Positions 27,901 through 35,911 of a stretch of 64,000 bases of DNA are shown here, in pieces (positions within the stretch are counted from its first letter, which is position 1; each line of letters starts with the position of its first letter). The position numbers and the translations under genes are program-made. The stretch covers positions 124,001-188,000 of the forward strand of contig NZ_CCBB010000003.1 of assembly GCF_000613185.1 (NCBI RefSeq), given 5' to 3'. The DNA is from Mycolicibacterium cosmeticum. GTDB lineage: Bacteria; Actinomycetota; Actinomycetes; Mycobacteriales; Mycobacteriaceae. The notes below the pieces were generated by a model, which worked only from the letters and a program-made list of their open reading frames with translations, searched no databases and was not told the origin of the DNA.

Positions 27901-29553
27901 TCAGGCGGGCAGCACGTGCTCCCCGGTCTTGTCGGTGCTCAGGCACAGCGAGCAGATGAACCCGTTGCCGGTCGCCGATGCGATCATGTCGGGCCGCTCG
28001 TAATCGTGATGGCAGACAAGGCATTTCAGGTGGTCGGCGGCGGGGTTGCCGTGTTCGTCGAACATCGGCAGGTCGATGCCGTCGTCGGTGCGGCGCAGGT
28101 AGTACTTGCCCTTGGTGGCGATCGCGATGATCGGCGGCAGCACCACCGCCAGGCCGATGGCGACCAGCGGCGAGTACGGCCGGATGGCCGCGCCCAGGCC
28201 ACCGAAGAAGGCGATGACCGACAGGCCCGCGGCGATCAGCATCGAACCGAAGCCGACCGGGTTGAACGCGTAGAGCATGCCGCGGCGGAACTCCGGCACC
28301 TTCGGCGACAACTTCAGCAGGTACTTGTTGAACACGATGTCCGAGGCGACCACCACCACCCAGGCCATACCGCAGTTGGCGTAGAAGCCCAGGATGGTGT
28401 TCAGGAAGTCGAACATGTTGGCTTCCATCAGGATCAGCGCGATCAGCAGGTTGACCCCGAGGAACACCAGCCGGCCCGGGTAGGTCTTGGTGACCCGGGT
28501 GAACGAGTTGGTCCAGGCCAGCGAGCCCGAGTAGGCGTTGGTCACGTTGATCTTGATCTGGCTGATGACCACCAGCACCACGGCCAGGGTCATCGCCAGC
28601 CAGCCCGGCAGGAAGTTCTGGTAGATCTCCAGGAACTGGTGCACCGGCTGGTTGGCGATGCCGGCGCTGTCGGCGACGTTGGCGATCAGGTACACCGCCA
28701 GGAACAGGCCGACGATCTGCTTGATGGCGCCGAAGATCACCCAGCCCGGGCCGGCCAGGAACATCCACGTCCACCAGCTGCGCTTGTTCTCCGGGGTCTT
28801 CGGCGGCATGAACCGCAGGTAGTCGTTCTGCTCGGCGATCTGGGCGATCAGCGACAGGCACACGCCGGCGGCCAGCAGGGTCGAGCCGATGTCGAAGCCC
28901 TGCACCCCGTTCTCGCCCTGATAGGCGAAGAACTGGCCGACCGATTCGGGATGGCTGATCACCAGGTAGATGAACGGTGCCACCATCAGGATCAACCACA
29001 GCGGCGTCGTCCACACCTGCAGGGTGGACAGCACTTTCATGCCGTAGATGACCAACGGGAAGATGATCAGCGTCGACACCGCGTAGCCGAGCCACAACGG
29101 GACGCCCAGCCCGAGCTTGAGGCCCTGGGCCATGATCGAGCCCTCGAGGGCGAAGAAGATGAAGGTGAACGTCGCGAAGATGACGTTGGTGACCACCGAG
29201 CCGTAGTAGCCGAATCCGCTGCCGCGGGTGACCAGGTCGAGGTCGATGTTGTAGCGCGCCGAGTAGTAGGCCACCGGGAAACCGGTCAGCATCACCACGA
29301 CGGCGAAGATGAGGATGCCCCACAGCGCGTTGGTGGTCCCGTAGGAGATGCCGATGTTCGCGCCGATCGCGAAGTCGGCCAGGTAGGCGATGCCACCGAG
29401 GGCCGAGATGCCGACCACCCTGGTGGACCACTTGCGGTAGCTGCGCGGGGCAAAACGCAGCGTGTAGTCCTCGAGGGTCTCTTTGGTGGCGGTGAGCCGG
29501 TCATCCGGGTCGACGGCGGCGTCGGCCGGCTCGTCCGTGAGCTCTTGTGTCAT
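27901..29553 (-). CDS. NCS1-family permease with C-terminal zinc-ribbon-like tail
   Basis: About 550 residues, around 12 membrane helices, of the nucleobase:cation symporter-1 (cytosine/purine permease) superfamily. Start ATG 29553 (MTQELTDEPADAAV) is preferred to an in-frame TTG at 29562. Core segments: GIAYLADFAIGANIGISYG and ITQIKINVTNAYSGSLAW-like helix 8 region. Unusually, the last 60 residues are hydrophilic and hold CLVC and CSLC pairs separated by 19 residues, a possible zinc knuckle facing the cytosol. Substrate cannot be named. Divergent from a PAP2 phosphatase gene; followed by a strong hairpin. Confidence 0.85.
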   Translation of the reverse strand: MTQELTDEPADAAVDPDDRLTATKETLEDYTLRFAPRSYRKWSTRVVGISALGGIAYLADFAIGANIGISYGTTNALWGILIFAVVVMLTGFPVAYYSARYNIDLDLVTRGSGFGYYGSVVTNVIFATFTFIFFALEGSIMAQGLKLGLGVPLWLGYAVSTLIIFPLVIYGMKVLSTLQVWTTPLWLILMVAPFIYLVISHPESVGQFFAYQGENGVQGFDIGSTLLAAGVCLSLIAQIAEQNDYLRFMPPKTPENKRSWWTWMFLAGPGWVIFGAIKQIVGLFLAVYLIANVADSAGIANQPVHQFLEIYQNFLPGWLAMTLAVVLVVISQIKINVTNAYSGSLAWTNSFTRVTKTYPGRLVFLGVNLLIALILMEANMFDFLNTILGFYANCGMAWVVVVASDIVFNKYLLKLSPKVPEFRRGMLYAFNPVGFGSMLIAAGLSVIAFFGGLGAAIRPYSPLVAIGLAVVLPPIIAIATKGKYYLRRTDDGIDLPMFDEHGNPAADHLKCLVCHHDYERPDMIASATGNGFICSLCLSTDKTGEHVLPA

Positions 29554-29644
29554 GGTCAGCAAACTTATGGGGGCTATGTTTCCGCCGTATCACCGTGGCG
29601 TTGCCCTCAGGCTGCGTCCAGCTGTGGGTGGTAGGACTGATCTG

Positions 29645-30325
29645 GTGACACGCATGACGCGGGGGGCGGCGGTGCCGGCGGCCGTCAGTGCCCTCGTGTT
29701 CGTCGTCCTCCTCGCCGCGGTGCTGACTCATGCCGCCTGGCTGGCAACGGTGGACGCGGCGATCCTGGATCCGCTGCACCGGTACGGTCTGCAGCATCGG
29801 GACTGGGTGCGGGGCTGGACGGTTTTCTGCGATGTGTTCCATCCCGGAGTGTTCCGCGTCGTGGCCGGAATCTGCATCGTCGTCGCCCTGCTGCGCCGGC
29901 GGTTCCGGGTGGCGCTCTTCCTGACGCTGTCGGTGGAGGCATCCGGTCTGCTGGTCGCCGCGCTGAAGATTGCGGTGCGCCGACCGCGCCCGTCCTTCGA
30001 TCTCGCCTACGAGCCGTCGTGGTCGTTCCCGTCCGGGCATGCGCTCGGGGTGATGGCCGGTGTGCTGGCTCTGACGATCGTGGCGTTGCAGCTTTTTCCG
30101 GGGACGTTGCGCCCCGGCCGGCGGACGGCGCTGGTGGCCGTCGGCGCGGTGATCGTCATCGGGATCGGGGTGGGGCGCGTGGTGCTCAACGTGCACAACC
30201 CCTCCGACGTGCTGGCCGGCTGGGCGCTGGGCTACCTGTGGGTGCTGGCGTGCCTGCCGGTGTTGAGCCGGGAGCCGGTCAGGCCAGCGGCCGAAACACC
30301 GGCAGCGCTCGGTAGCGCACCTTGA
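29645..30325 (+). CDS. PAP2-family membrane phosphatase
   Basis: 226 residues from GTG 29645 (ATG 29654 also possible), with five or six membrane helices. The three PAP2 phosphatase motifs are present: KX6RP (K108 to P116), PSGH (129-132) and, in the last loop, RVVLNVHNPSD with the catalytic His. The family dephosphorylates lipid phosphates such as phosphatidate or undecaprenyl diphosphate at the outer face of the membrane. The position next to the L,D-transpeptidase-like gene parallels M. tuberculosis Rv0308-Rv0309. Its 3' end overlaps the convergent PAP2-kinase gene by 47 bases. Confidence 0.87.
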   Translation: MTRMTRGAAVPAAVSALVFVVLLAAVLTHAAWLATVDAAILDPLHRYGLQHRDWVRGWTVFCDVFHPGVFRVVAGICIVVALLRRRFRVALFLTLSVEASGLLVAALKIAVRRPRPSFDLAYEPSWSFPSGHALGVMAGVLALTIVALQLFPGTLRPGRRTALVAVGAVIVIGIGVGRVVLNVHNPSDVLAGWALGYLWVLACLPVLSREPVRPAAETPAALGSAP

Positions 30326-31760
30326 ACGTGGCCTCCCGGCAGGAGTTCTCGACCTCCCCGTCGTGAGCAACCGGTGTCGGTCCGTCCACCGCGACGAAGC
30401 TGAACTCGGGCACCCGCAGCTCGTGATAGAGCGGGCTGCGCACCAGGCGGCCCAGTGCGAGGGACACCAGGATGCGGGTGCGACTGAACCGGCGCCCGGT
30501 CTCCAGGATGCGGACGTCGATCAGCCCGTCGTCCATCCGGCTGCGCCGGGACGGGGCGAAGCCCGACGGCGCGTACACCGCGTTCCCGAGGAAGAACAAC
30601 GACGTCTGCACGGTCTTGTTGTCGTAGGTGATCCGGACCGCGGCGTCGCTGCGCAGCGTGCGCCACAACGCGTACGCCCCGGCCAGCGGTTTGCCGATGC
30701 GGTGTTCGAGCTTCTCCCGGATCCGCACGAACGCCGGGTAGGCGCCGATGCTAGCGGTGTTGACGATGGTGTCGGCCTCGTTGAACTGGATCACGTCCAC
30801 ATGCGCCCCCTGCCCGGCGCGGATGGCCGCCACGGTGGCGGCCACGGTGTCACAGCCGATGTCCTTGGCGAAGTGGTTGAACGTCCCGCCCGGGAACACC
30901 GCCAGCGGCACCCCGGCGTCGACGGCGATCCCGGCGGCGCACGACACCGTGCCGTCCCCGCCGCCGACGGCCAGTACCTCGGCGCGGGCGGCGGCGCTGC
31001 GCAGCACCTCGGCGATGTCGTCGCCTTCGCCCACCTCGACGATCTCGGTGCGGGGCAGCGCCCTGTGCACTTCGTCGACGACGCGGGCCCCGGTGCCGCT
31101 GCCCGAGGCCGGGTTGATGACCAGCACGACGCCTTCGCCGTCGGGGCGCGGCGGGGTGTCCAGTCGCAGTAGTTCCGACGTCGGGGGCGGGGCCTCGACG
31201 ATGGGCGGGACGATGCGGGCCCCCAGCACCGCCACGGCGGCCCCGATGCCGAATCCGGCGAAGACGTCACCGGGGTAGTGGGCACCGGTGGCAACCCGGG
31301 ACAGGCCGACCAGACCGGCCAGCAGGGCCAGGCCCAGCCCCAGCGGCGGACTCTCCAGGCCGACGCCCACCGCGAAGGCGGCCGCACTGGCCGAATGCCC
31401 GGACGGCAGCGAGTTCGACGTGGGAGCCCGCCGCGACCTGCGGATCAGGGGAACCGGGGTGCGGTCCGGCCGGGGCCGCAGCCACAGCCGTTTGGCGCCC
31501 TGGTTGGTCACCAGGCTGGTGACGGCCAGCGTCACCAGGCCGCGCGCCGCCCCGCGCCGCATGGACGGGGTGCCCGCGGCCGACAGCGCCGCCCCGATGG
31601 CGATCCACAGTTTGGAATGGTCGGCCGCCGAGGTCAGCCGGGGCATGAGGAAGTCCAGCAGCGGGCTGGGCGATTCGGCGACCGCCTCGAAGATCTCGCG
31701 GTCCAGGGTGCCAAGGCCCCGACCGATCTGCTGGAGTCCGCGTGCCCGTCTTCCGATCAT
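30279..31760 (-). CDS. Bifunctional PAP2 phosphatase / diacylglycerol kinase-like protein
   Basis: 493 residues with two lipid-active domains. The N-terminal PAP2 domain has KX6RP (K90-P98), PSGH (119-122) and SRX5HX3D (S154, H161, D165). From about residue 208 comes a DAGK/sphingosine kinase-type catalytic domain, with NPASG (216-220) and GGGDGT (266-271), then the C-terminal lid domain. The pair suggests turnover between a lipid phosphate and its alcohol. Substrate not known. It overlaps the convergent free-standing PAP2 gene by 47 bases, so this short stretch encodes a PAP2 phosphatase on both strands. Confidence 0.9.
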   Translation of the reverse strand: MIGRRARGLQQIGRGLGTLDREIFEAVAESPSPLLDFLMPRLTSAADHSKLWIAIGAALSAAGTPSMRRGAARGLVTLAVTSLVTNQGAKRLWLRPRPDRTPVPLIRRSRRAPTSNSLPSGHSASAAAFAVGVGLESPPLGLGLALLAGLVGLSRVATGAHYPGDVFAGFGIGAAVAVLGARIVPPIVEAPPPTSELLRLDTPPRPDGEGVVLVINPASGSGTGARVVDEVHRALPRTEIVEVGEGDDIAEVLRSAAARAEVLAVGGGDGTVSCAAGIAVDAGVPLAVFPGGTFNHFAKDIGCDTVAATVAAIRAGQGAHVDVIQFNEADTIVNTASIGAYPAFVRIREKLEHRIGKPLAGAYALWRTLRSDAAVRITYDNKTVQTSLFFLGNAVYAPSGFAPSRRSRMDDGLIDVRILETGRRFSRTRILVSLALGRLVRSPLYHELRVPEFSFVAVDGPTPVAHDGEVENSCREATFKVRYRALPVFRPLA

Positions 31761-31847
31761 GGCTCCAACCTACGTGTGCGTTTCGTGTGCCTAACGTGTC
31801 CGAACCTTGACTTGACCCCGCTCGGTGCGGCTGCCGACGATGGTGTG

Positions 31848-32510
31848 ATGCGCCGACTGGTCACGCTGCTGTGCGCGCTGATCCTCATGTCCGGCGCGAC
31901 GGTGGGTTCGCCGGTGGCCCGTGCGGTGGAGACGCCGTGGTTCGCCGACGCCGTCGGCGGCGCCACCCAAGTGATTTCGGTTGTCGGCGTTGGTGGTTCG
32001 GCGGCGAAGATGGATGTCTGGCAGCGCACCACCGCCGGCTGGGAACCGATCGGCGTGGGTATTCCGGCGCATATCGGGGCCAACGGCATGGCACCGCAGA
32101 CCCACGACGGCGAAATGAAAACGCCGATGGGCATATTCACCCTCGACTTCGCGTTCGGCACCAAACCCAATCCCGGGACGGGGCTGCAGTACGTCCAGGT
32201 CGGGCCCGATCACTGGTGGGACGGCGACATGAAAAGCCCCACCTACAACACCATGCAGGTGTGCAAGAAGGCCCAGTGCCCGTTCGACACCGACCCCAGC
32301 AGCGGCACCGAGAACCTGCAGATCCCGCAGTACGCGCACGCGGTGGTGATGGGCGTCAACAAGGCCAGGGTGCCGGGCAACGGCGGCGCGTTCTTCCTGC
32401 ACACCACCGATGGCGGCGCGACGGCGGGCTGCGTCGCCATCGACGACGCCACCCTGGTCAAGATCATGCAGTGGCTGCGGCCGGGCGCCCTGATCGCGGT
32501 CGCGAAGTGA
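31848..32510 (+). CDS. Exported L,D-transpeptidase-like (YkuD-fold) protein
   Basis: 220 residues with a signal peptide (about 1-26, cleavage near ARA-VE). The catalytic region has H185 in FFLHTT and C195 in AGCVAID, the His and Cys of the YkuD cysteine transpeptidase fold, although the usual SHGC is replaced by TAGC. It resembles M. tuberculosis Rv0309. The open frame upstream to 31278 is antisense to the PAP2-kinase gene. ATG 31848 directly follows a GTG, so either may be used. The stop abuts the stop of the convergent SnoaL-like gene with no base between. Confidence 0.87.
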   Translation: MRRLVTLLCALILMSGATVGSPVARAVETPWFADAVGGATQVISVVGVGGSAAKMDVWQRTTAGWEPIGVGIPAHIGANGMAPQTHDGEMKTPMGIFTLDFAFGTKPNPGTGLQYVQVGPDHWWDGDMKSPTYNTMQVCKKAQCPFDTDPSSGTENLQIPQYAHAVVMGVNKARVPGNGGAFFLHTTDGGATAGCVAIDDATLVKIMQWLRPGALIAVAK

Positions 32511-32993
32511 TCAGATGTTCAGTGCCCGACCGGGTTTCAGATGAAAGTTCAGGTTTTCCAACGACATGGTGGCGTCGTATGTGCGGTCATACGACGTCGC
32601 GCTGATCCGCCAGCCGTCCGGGGTGCGACGGTAGCGGTCGTGGTAGAAAGCGGCGCCGATGAGCATGAAGTTGAAGTCGGGCGCGATGACGCGGTCTTGC
32701 AGGTACCAGGTGGCCGAGGCTTCGTCGGGGCCGTCGATGGTGATCTCCGGATGGTCCACCCGATGTTCGGTGATGATCGACGGGCCCAGTGACGTCCGCA
32801 TGAAATCCACCAGCGCGTCCCGGTCGGTGAAGTGCAGTTCGTTGCCCAGTGACGGGCCGTAGTCACCCTTGACGTCCTCGACCAGGGTGTCGGCGAAGTC
32901 GTCCCAGTGTTTGGTGTCCAGCGCCCGCAGGTAGCGGTACTTGACCTCTTTGATGGCCTCGATGTCGCGTGCGTTATCACTCACAGGCGACAT
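32511..32993 (-). CDS. SnoaL/NTF2-like protein, Rv0310c-like
   Basis: 160 residues of the SnoaL-4/NTF2 cone fold: VKYRYLRALDTKHWDDFADTL at the N-terminus and WRISATSYDRTYDATM near the end. Such proteins bind or isomerise small hydrophobic ligands; no substrate can be given. Starts are ATG 32993 or GTG 32981. Gene order (PAP2, transpeptidase-like, SnoaL, Hsp70-like) matches M. tuberculosis Rv0308-Rv0312 from memory, though the Rv0311 counterpart was not seen. Confidence 0.83.
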   Translation of the reverse strand: MSPVSDNARDIEAIKEVKYRYLRALDTKHWDDFADTLVEDVKGDYGPSLGNELHFTDRDALVDFMRTSLGPSIITEHRVDHPEITIDGPDEASATWYLQDRVIAPDFNFMLIGAAFYHDRYRRTPDGWRISATSYDRTYDATMSLENLNFHLKPGRALNI

Positions 32994-33052
32994 TGCAGCA
33001 CAAATGTCTCCTCACGCAGGCCGATCGGGCGCAGTTGGGCCACGCCCTCGAC

Positions 33053-33075
33053 TGACGGCAACGTCAAAAATGACG
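33053..33075. promoter_or_regulatory. Alternating TGACG/CGTCA half-sites
   Basis: TGACG (33053-33057), CGTCA (33062-33066) and TGACG (33071-33075) occur every 9 bases in alternating orientation; the first two form a perfect palindrome with a 4-base spacer. They lie in the 212-base divergent region between the SnoaL-like and Hsp70-like genes. Operator function is a guess. Confidence 0.35.
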
Positions 33076-33205
33076 AGTCGCCGCGGTGGGGTGGCGCAAA
33101 GCGGACACACAACGGATCCAAAAGTTCAGCGGCGGAACGCAGTTCGAATCGGTGCGGTGTGTCCGTTCGTGCCGGCGGCCCGTCGGCGGCTAAGGTGTGC
33201 TCAAT

Positions 33206-35080
33206 ATGAGCGACCCGTTGGGGTTGTCGATCGGGACGACCAATCTGGTCGCGACGAGTGTCGGCGGCCAGTCTGTCACGCGGCGCGCTGTGCTGACACT
33301 GCCCACGCACGGTGCGCCGGTCGTCGGCGTGCCCACCGGAGACGGCCTGGTGTTCGCCGGCTTCGTGGACCGGGTGGGTGATCCGGTGCCGCTGGTGGCG
33401 ACGGACGGATCGTCGTACTCCGCCGACGATCTGCTGGTCGAGGCGCTGGAGGCGATGGTCGGCGCGGCCGGCGCCGGGCCGGCCCCGCAGGCCGCCATCG
33501 CCGTCCCGGCGCACTGGACGGCCGCGACGGTGCGGACCCTGCGCGCGGCCATCCGCACCAATCCGGTGCTGGCGCCGAACGGGACTCCGCCCCGCCTGAT
33601 GTCCGACGCGGTCGCCGCGTTGACCTCGCTGCGCACCAATCCCGGTCTGAACGGTGGCGGCCCGGTGGTGCTGCTGGATTTCGGCGGTGGCGGTACGAGC
33701 ATCACGCTCGCCGACGCCGGGGCCGCGTTCGACCCGTTGGACGAGACGCTGCGGGTGACCGAGTTCTCCGGTGACCTGATCGACCAGGCAGTGCTGACCA
33801 AGGTGCTCGGCGGCTCAGCCGACACCCGTGCCGATGCCGATGCCACCGCCGCGGTGGAGCTGCTCGGAACGCTGCGTGAGGAATGCCGGCAGGCCAAGGA
33901 GCGGTTGTCGTCGGTCACCGCCACCGAAGTGCCCCTGGCGCTACCGGGCCGGCCGCCGGTGGTCCGCCTCACCAGGGCGGAATTGGAGGAACTGCTCGAC
34001 GAGCCGTTGGCCGACGTTCTGAGCGCCCTGGACAACCTGCTGCGGCGCAACAGGATCACCTTCGCGGACCTGTCCGCGGTGGCCGTCGTCGGCGGTGGTG
34101 CGAGCATTCCGCTGATCACCCAACGACTTTCCGAACACACCCGGCTCCCGGTGGTGAGCACCGCCCAGCCGGCGCTCGACGCGGCCACCGGCGCAGCACT
34201 TTTCGCCGCGTACGGCGCCGAATCCGACCTGCGTACCGGGCTGGCGCCCATCGCCCCGGACGCGCCGACCGGCCTGGCGCCCGCCGCGGCCGACGCACCG
34301 ACGGGTCTGGCGCCCAGCGTCGCCGACACCCAACAGGCGCCCGCCGCCGCGGGCGCGGTCGGTGCGCTGGCCTGGTCACAGGACGACGCCGCCGGCGCCG
34401 ACCCGGTCCCGTACACCGGGCCGGAGATTCCGTACGTCATGGACCACCGGGACGACCGGGACAACCCGTACAGCCTGGACACCAGCACACGTGCTGTGGC
34501 GCAGCATGTTCCGCGCACCTATGACGAACCGGCGCGAGCCTGGCAGCGACTGCCCATCCTGGTGTTCGCCGGAGCGGGGGTACTGACCCTGGTCGCGCTC
34601 GGCGGGGTGGCGGTCGCCCTGACCGGCAACTCGGAGCGCCCCAGCCCGGCACCGTCGACCGCACCGGCCACCCACGCGATCACCCCGCCACCGGCCGAGA
34701 CACCGCCCGCCGCGATCGCGCCGTCGTCGGTACAGGCCCCGCCACCGGTGGTGACCGTGACCACCGAACTGCCGCCCCCGCCGCCGACACAGACACCCGA
34801 ACCGGTGGTCACCGCGACGCACACCGTCACCGTCACCACCACCACGCAGCCCACCACCACGACCACGACGACAACCACGACCACGACGACCACCACCACG
34901 ACGCCGAGCACCACCACAACCACCCCGCCGACCACCACCACGACCGAGACCACCACGCCGGCGATGACCACCACCTACATCAAGGTGCCGTTGATCCCGG
35001 TGCCCATCCCGATCCAGGTGCCCAACCGCGGCGAGTCGACCTATCCGACCCCGGCGCCCTACCCGGGCTTCCCGCAATGA
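33206..35080 (+). CDS. Hsp70/actin-fold membrane protein with Pro/Thr-rich tail, Rv0312-like
   Basis: 624 residues from ATG 33206. Residues 1 to about 345 resemble the Hsp70 nucleotide-binding fold: LSIGTTNLVA (phosphate 1), VVLLDFGGGGTSIT (phosphate 2) and AVVGGGASIPLI (adenosine). No substrate-binding domain follows. Instead there is a repeat region (TGLAPxAxDAP, three copies), one membrane helix (about 449-473) and a Pro/Thr-rich exterior with a run of about 18 Thr. The C-terminal end has YIKVPLIPVPIPIQVPN. It matches M. tuberculosis Rv0312 in design. The topology places an ATP-binding fold inside and a mucin-like stalk outside; role unknown. Confidence 0.87.
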   Translation: MSDPLGLSIGTTNLVATSVGGQSVTRRAVLTLPTHGAPVVGVPTGDGLVFAGFVDRVGDPVPLVATDGSSYSADDLLVEALEAMVGAAGAGPAPQAAIAVPAHWTAATVRTLRAAIRTNPVLAPNGTPPRLMSDAVAALTSLRTNPGLNGGGPVVLLDFGGGGTSITLADAGAAFDPLDETLRVTEFSGDLIDQAVLTKVLGGSADTRADADATAAVELLGTLREECRQAKERLSSVTATEVPLALPGRPPVVRLTRAELEELLDEPLADVLSALDNLLRRNRITFADLSAVAVVGGGASIPLITQRLSEHTRLPVVSTAQPALDAATGAALFAAYGAESDLRTGLAPIAPDAPTGLAPAAADAPTGLAPSVADTQQAPAAAGAVGALAWSQDDAAGADPVPYTGPEIPYVMDHRDDRDNPYSLDTSTRAVAQHVPRTYDEPARAWQRLPILVFAGAGVLTLVALGGVAVALTGNSERPSPAPSTAPATHAITPPPAETPPAAIAPSSVQAPPPVVTVTTELPPPPPTQTPEPVVTATHTVTVTTTTQPTTTTTTTTTTTTTTTTTPSTTTTTPPTTTTTETTTPAMTTTYIKVPLIPVPIPIQVPNRGESTYPTPAPYPGFPQ

Positions 35081-35155
35081 CCCGGTAACGAGGACGGCAG
35101 CAACATCACAGCCAGGGTCCAGCCAGTCTGAGGTTGGCCGCAGCACGATCTGGGC

Positions 35156-35416
35156 ATGAACACACAACCGCCATCACGCTCTCGGCGCGCGATTCTGGGC
35201 GTCGTCGGTGCCGGCGCGCTGATCACCCTCGGCGCGCTCAGTGCCACGCACAGTGCCGGAGGCCCGGCAAGCATGCTGGCAGGATCGGGCGACGCCCCCG
35301 CCAACACCACCTACTCGTCGCCGGTCGTTCAGCCTGCCAACATGGGCGCGACCGCGACGTGGACGACTCCCTCGGCGGTGGAAGCCACCACCATGGCCGT
35401 CCCGAAGAAGGGCTGA
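35156..35416 (+). CDS. Small exported protein, unknown
   Basis: 86 residues: a basic start with RSRR, a hydrophobic stretch (about 13-30) like an uncleaved or Tat/Sec signal, then a Ser/Thr/Pro-rich segment ending TTMAVPKKG. Not recognised as a named family. It ends two bases before the ATG of the next small exported protein, so the two are likely co-expressed, and both follow the Hsp70-like gene in the same direction. Confidence 0.6.
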   Translation: MNTQPPSRSRRAILGVVGAGALITLGALSATHSAGGPASMLAGSGDAPANTTYSSPVVQPANMGATATWTTPSAVEATTMAVPKKG

Positions 35417-35418
35417 CC

Positions 35419-35838
35419 ATGAAACGCATTGCCCTCGGCGCCGGACTCGCCGCGGTGTCGGCCGGTGTCGTCGTGGTGATCAGCACCGGCAGCGCCGCCG
35501 CCGCGAATACCGATGTGACGGGCCAGAAGTACAGCGACGCATCGTCGACGCTGAGCGGGGCCGGCTACACGGTCATCGTGGGCACCACCTTCGGTGACGA
35601 GCAGCAGCGGGATGACTGCATCGTCGTCAACGCCCAGCCCCGCACCGCGCAGCCGCCCCCGAACAGCAGTGGATCGGCCACCAAGGAGATGGTGGTTTCG
35701 CTGAACTGTGATTCCGGTGCCGCCTCGAACAAGTCGGCGGGCTACTCGGCCGGCAGCCCGGAGGGCCGGGCCGCCAAGGCCGCCGCCGCATCGGCCGCCG
35801 CGCAGGCGTCGGCGCAGGCTGCGCCGTCGGGTGGCTGA
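35419..35838 (+). CDS. Exported protein with a PASTA-like segment
   Basis: 139 residues from ATG 35419, with a signal peptide (about 1-29, ending SAAAA). Residues 30-100 (VTGQKYSDASSTLSGAGYTVIVG) have the spacing of a PASTA-like beta-alpha-beta unit with two cysteines (near 69 and 96) that could pair. The tail is Ala/Ser-rich. The upstream open frame covers the preceding gene and is rejected. Resembles the position of M. tuberculosis Rv0313. Function unknown; ligand binding in the periplasm is only a guess. Confidence 0.7.
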   Translation: MKRIALGAGLAAVSAGVVVVISTGSAAAANTDVTGQKYSDASSTLSGAGYTVIVGTTFGDEQQRDDCIVVNAQPRTAQPPPNSSGSATKEMVVSLNCDSGAASNKSAGYSAGSPEGRAAKAAAASAAAQASAQAAPSGG

Positions 35839-35911
35839 CGCCACCGCGGCTGCTCTCCGGGGGTCGTCGGGCTGACCGTTTTTGTCGGACCCCTCTGCGA
35901 GAATGGGTGTC

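Noticed and set aside
33102..33165. CGGACACAC / GTGTGTCCG inverted pair as a terminator or operator
   Set aside because: Arms are 46 bases apart and only 9 bp long; not convincing in GC-rich DNA.
34845..34920. ACC/ACG repeat run as a tandem DNA repeat or CRISPR-like array
   Set aside because: It encodes the poly-Thr stalk of the Hsp70-like protein; no repeat-spacer structure.
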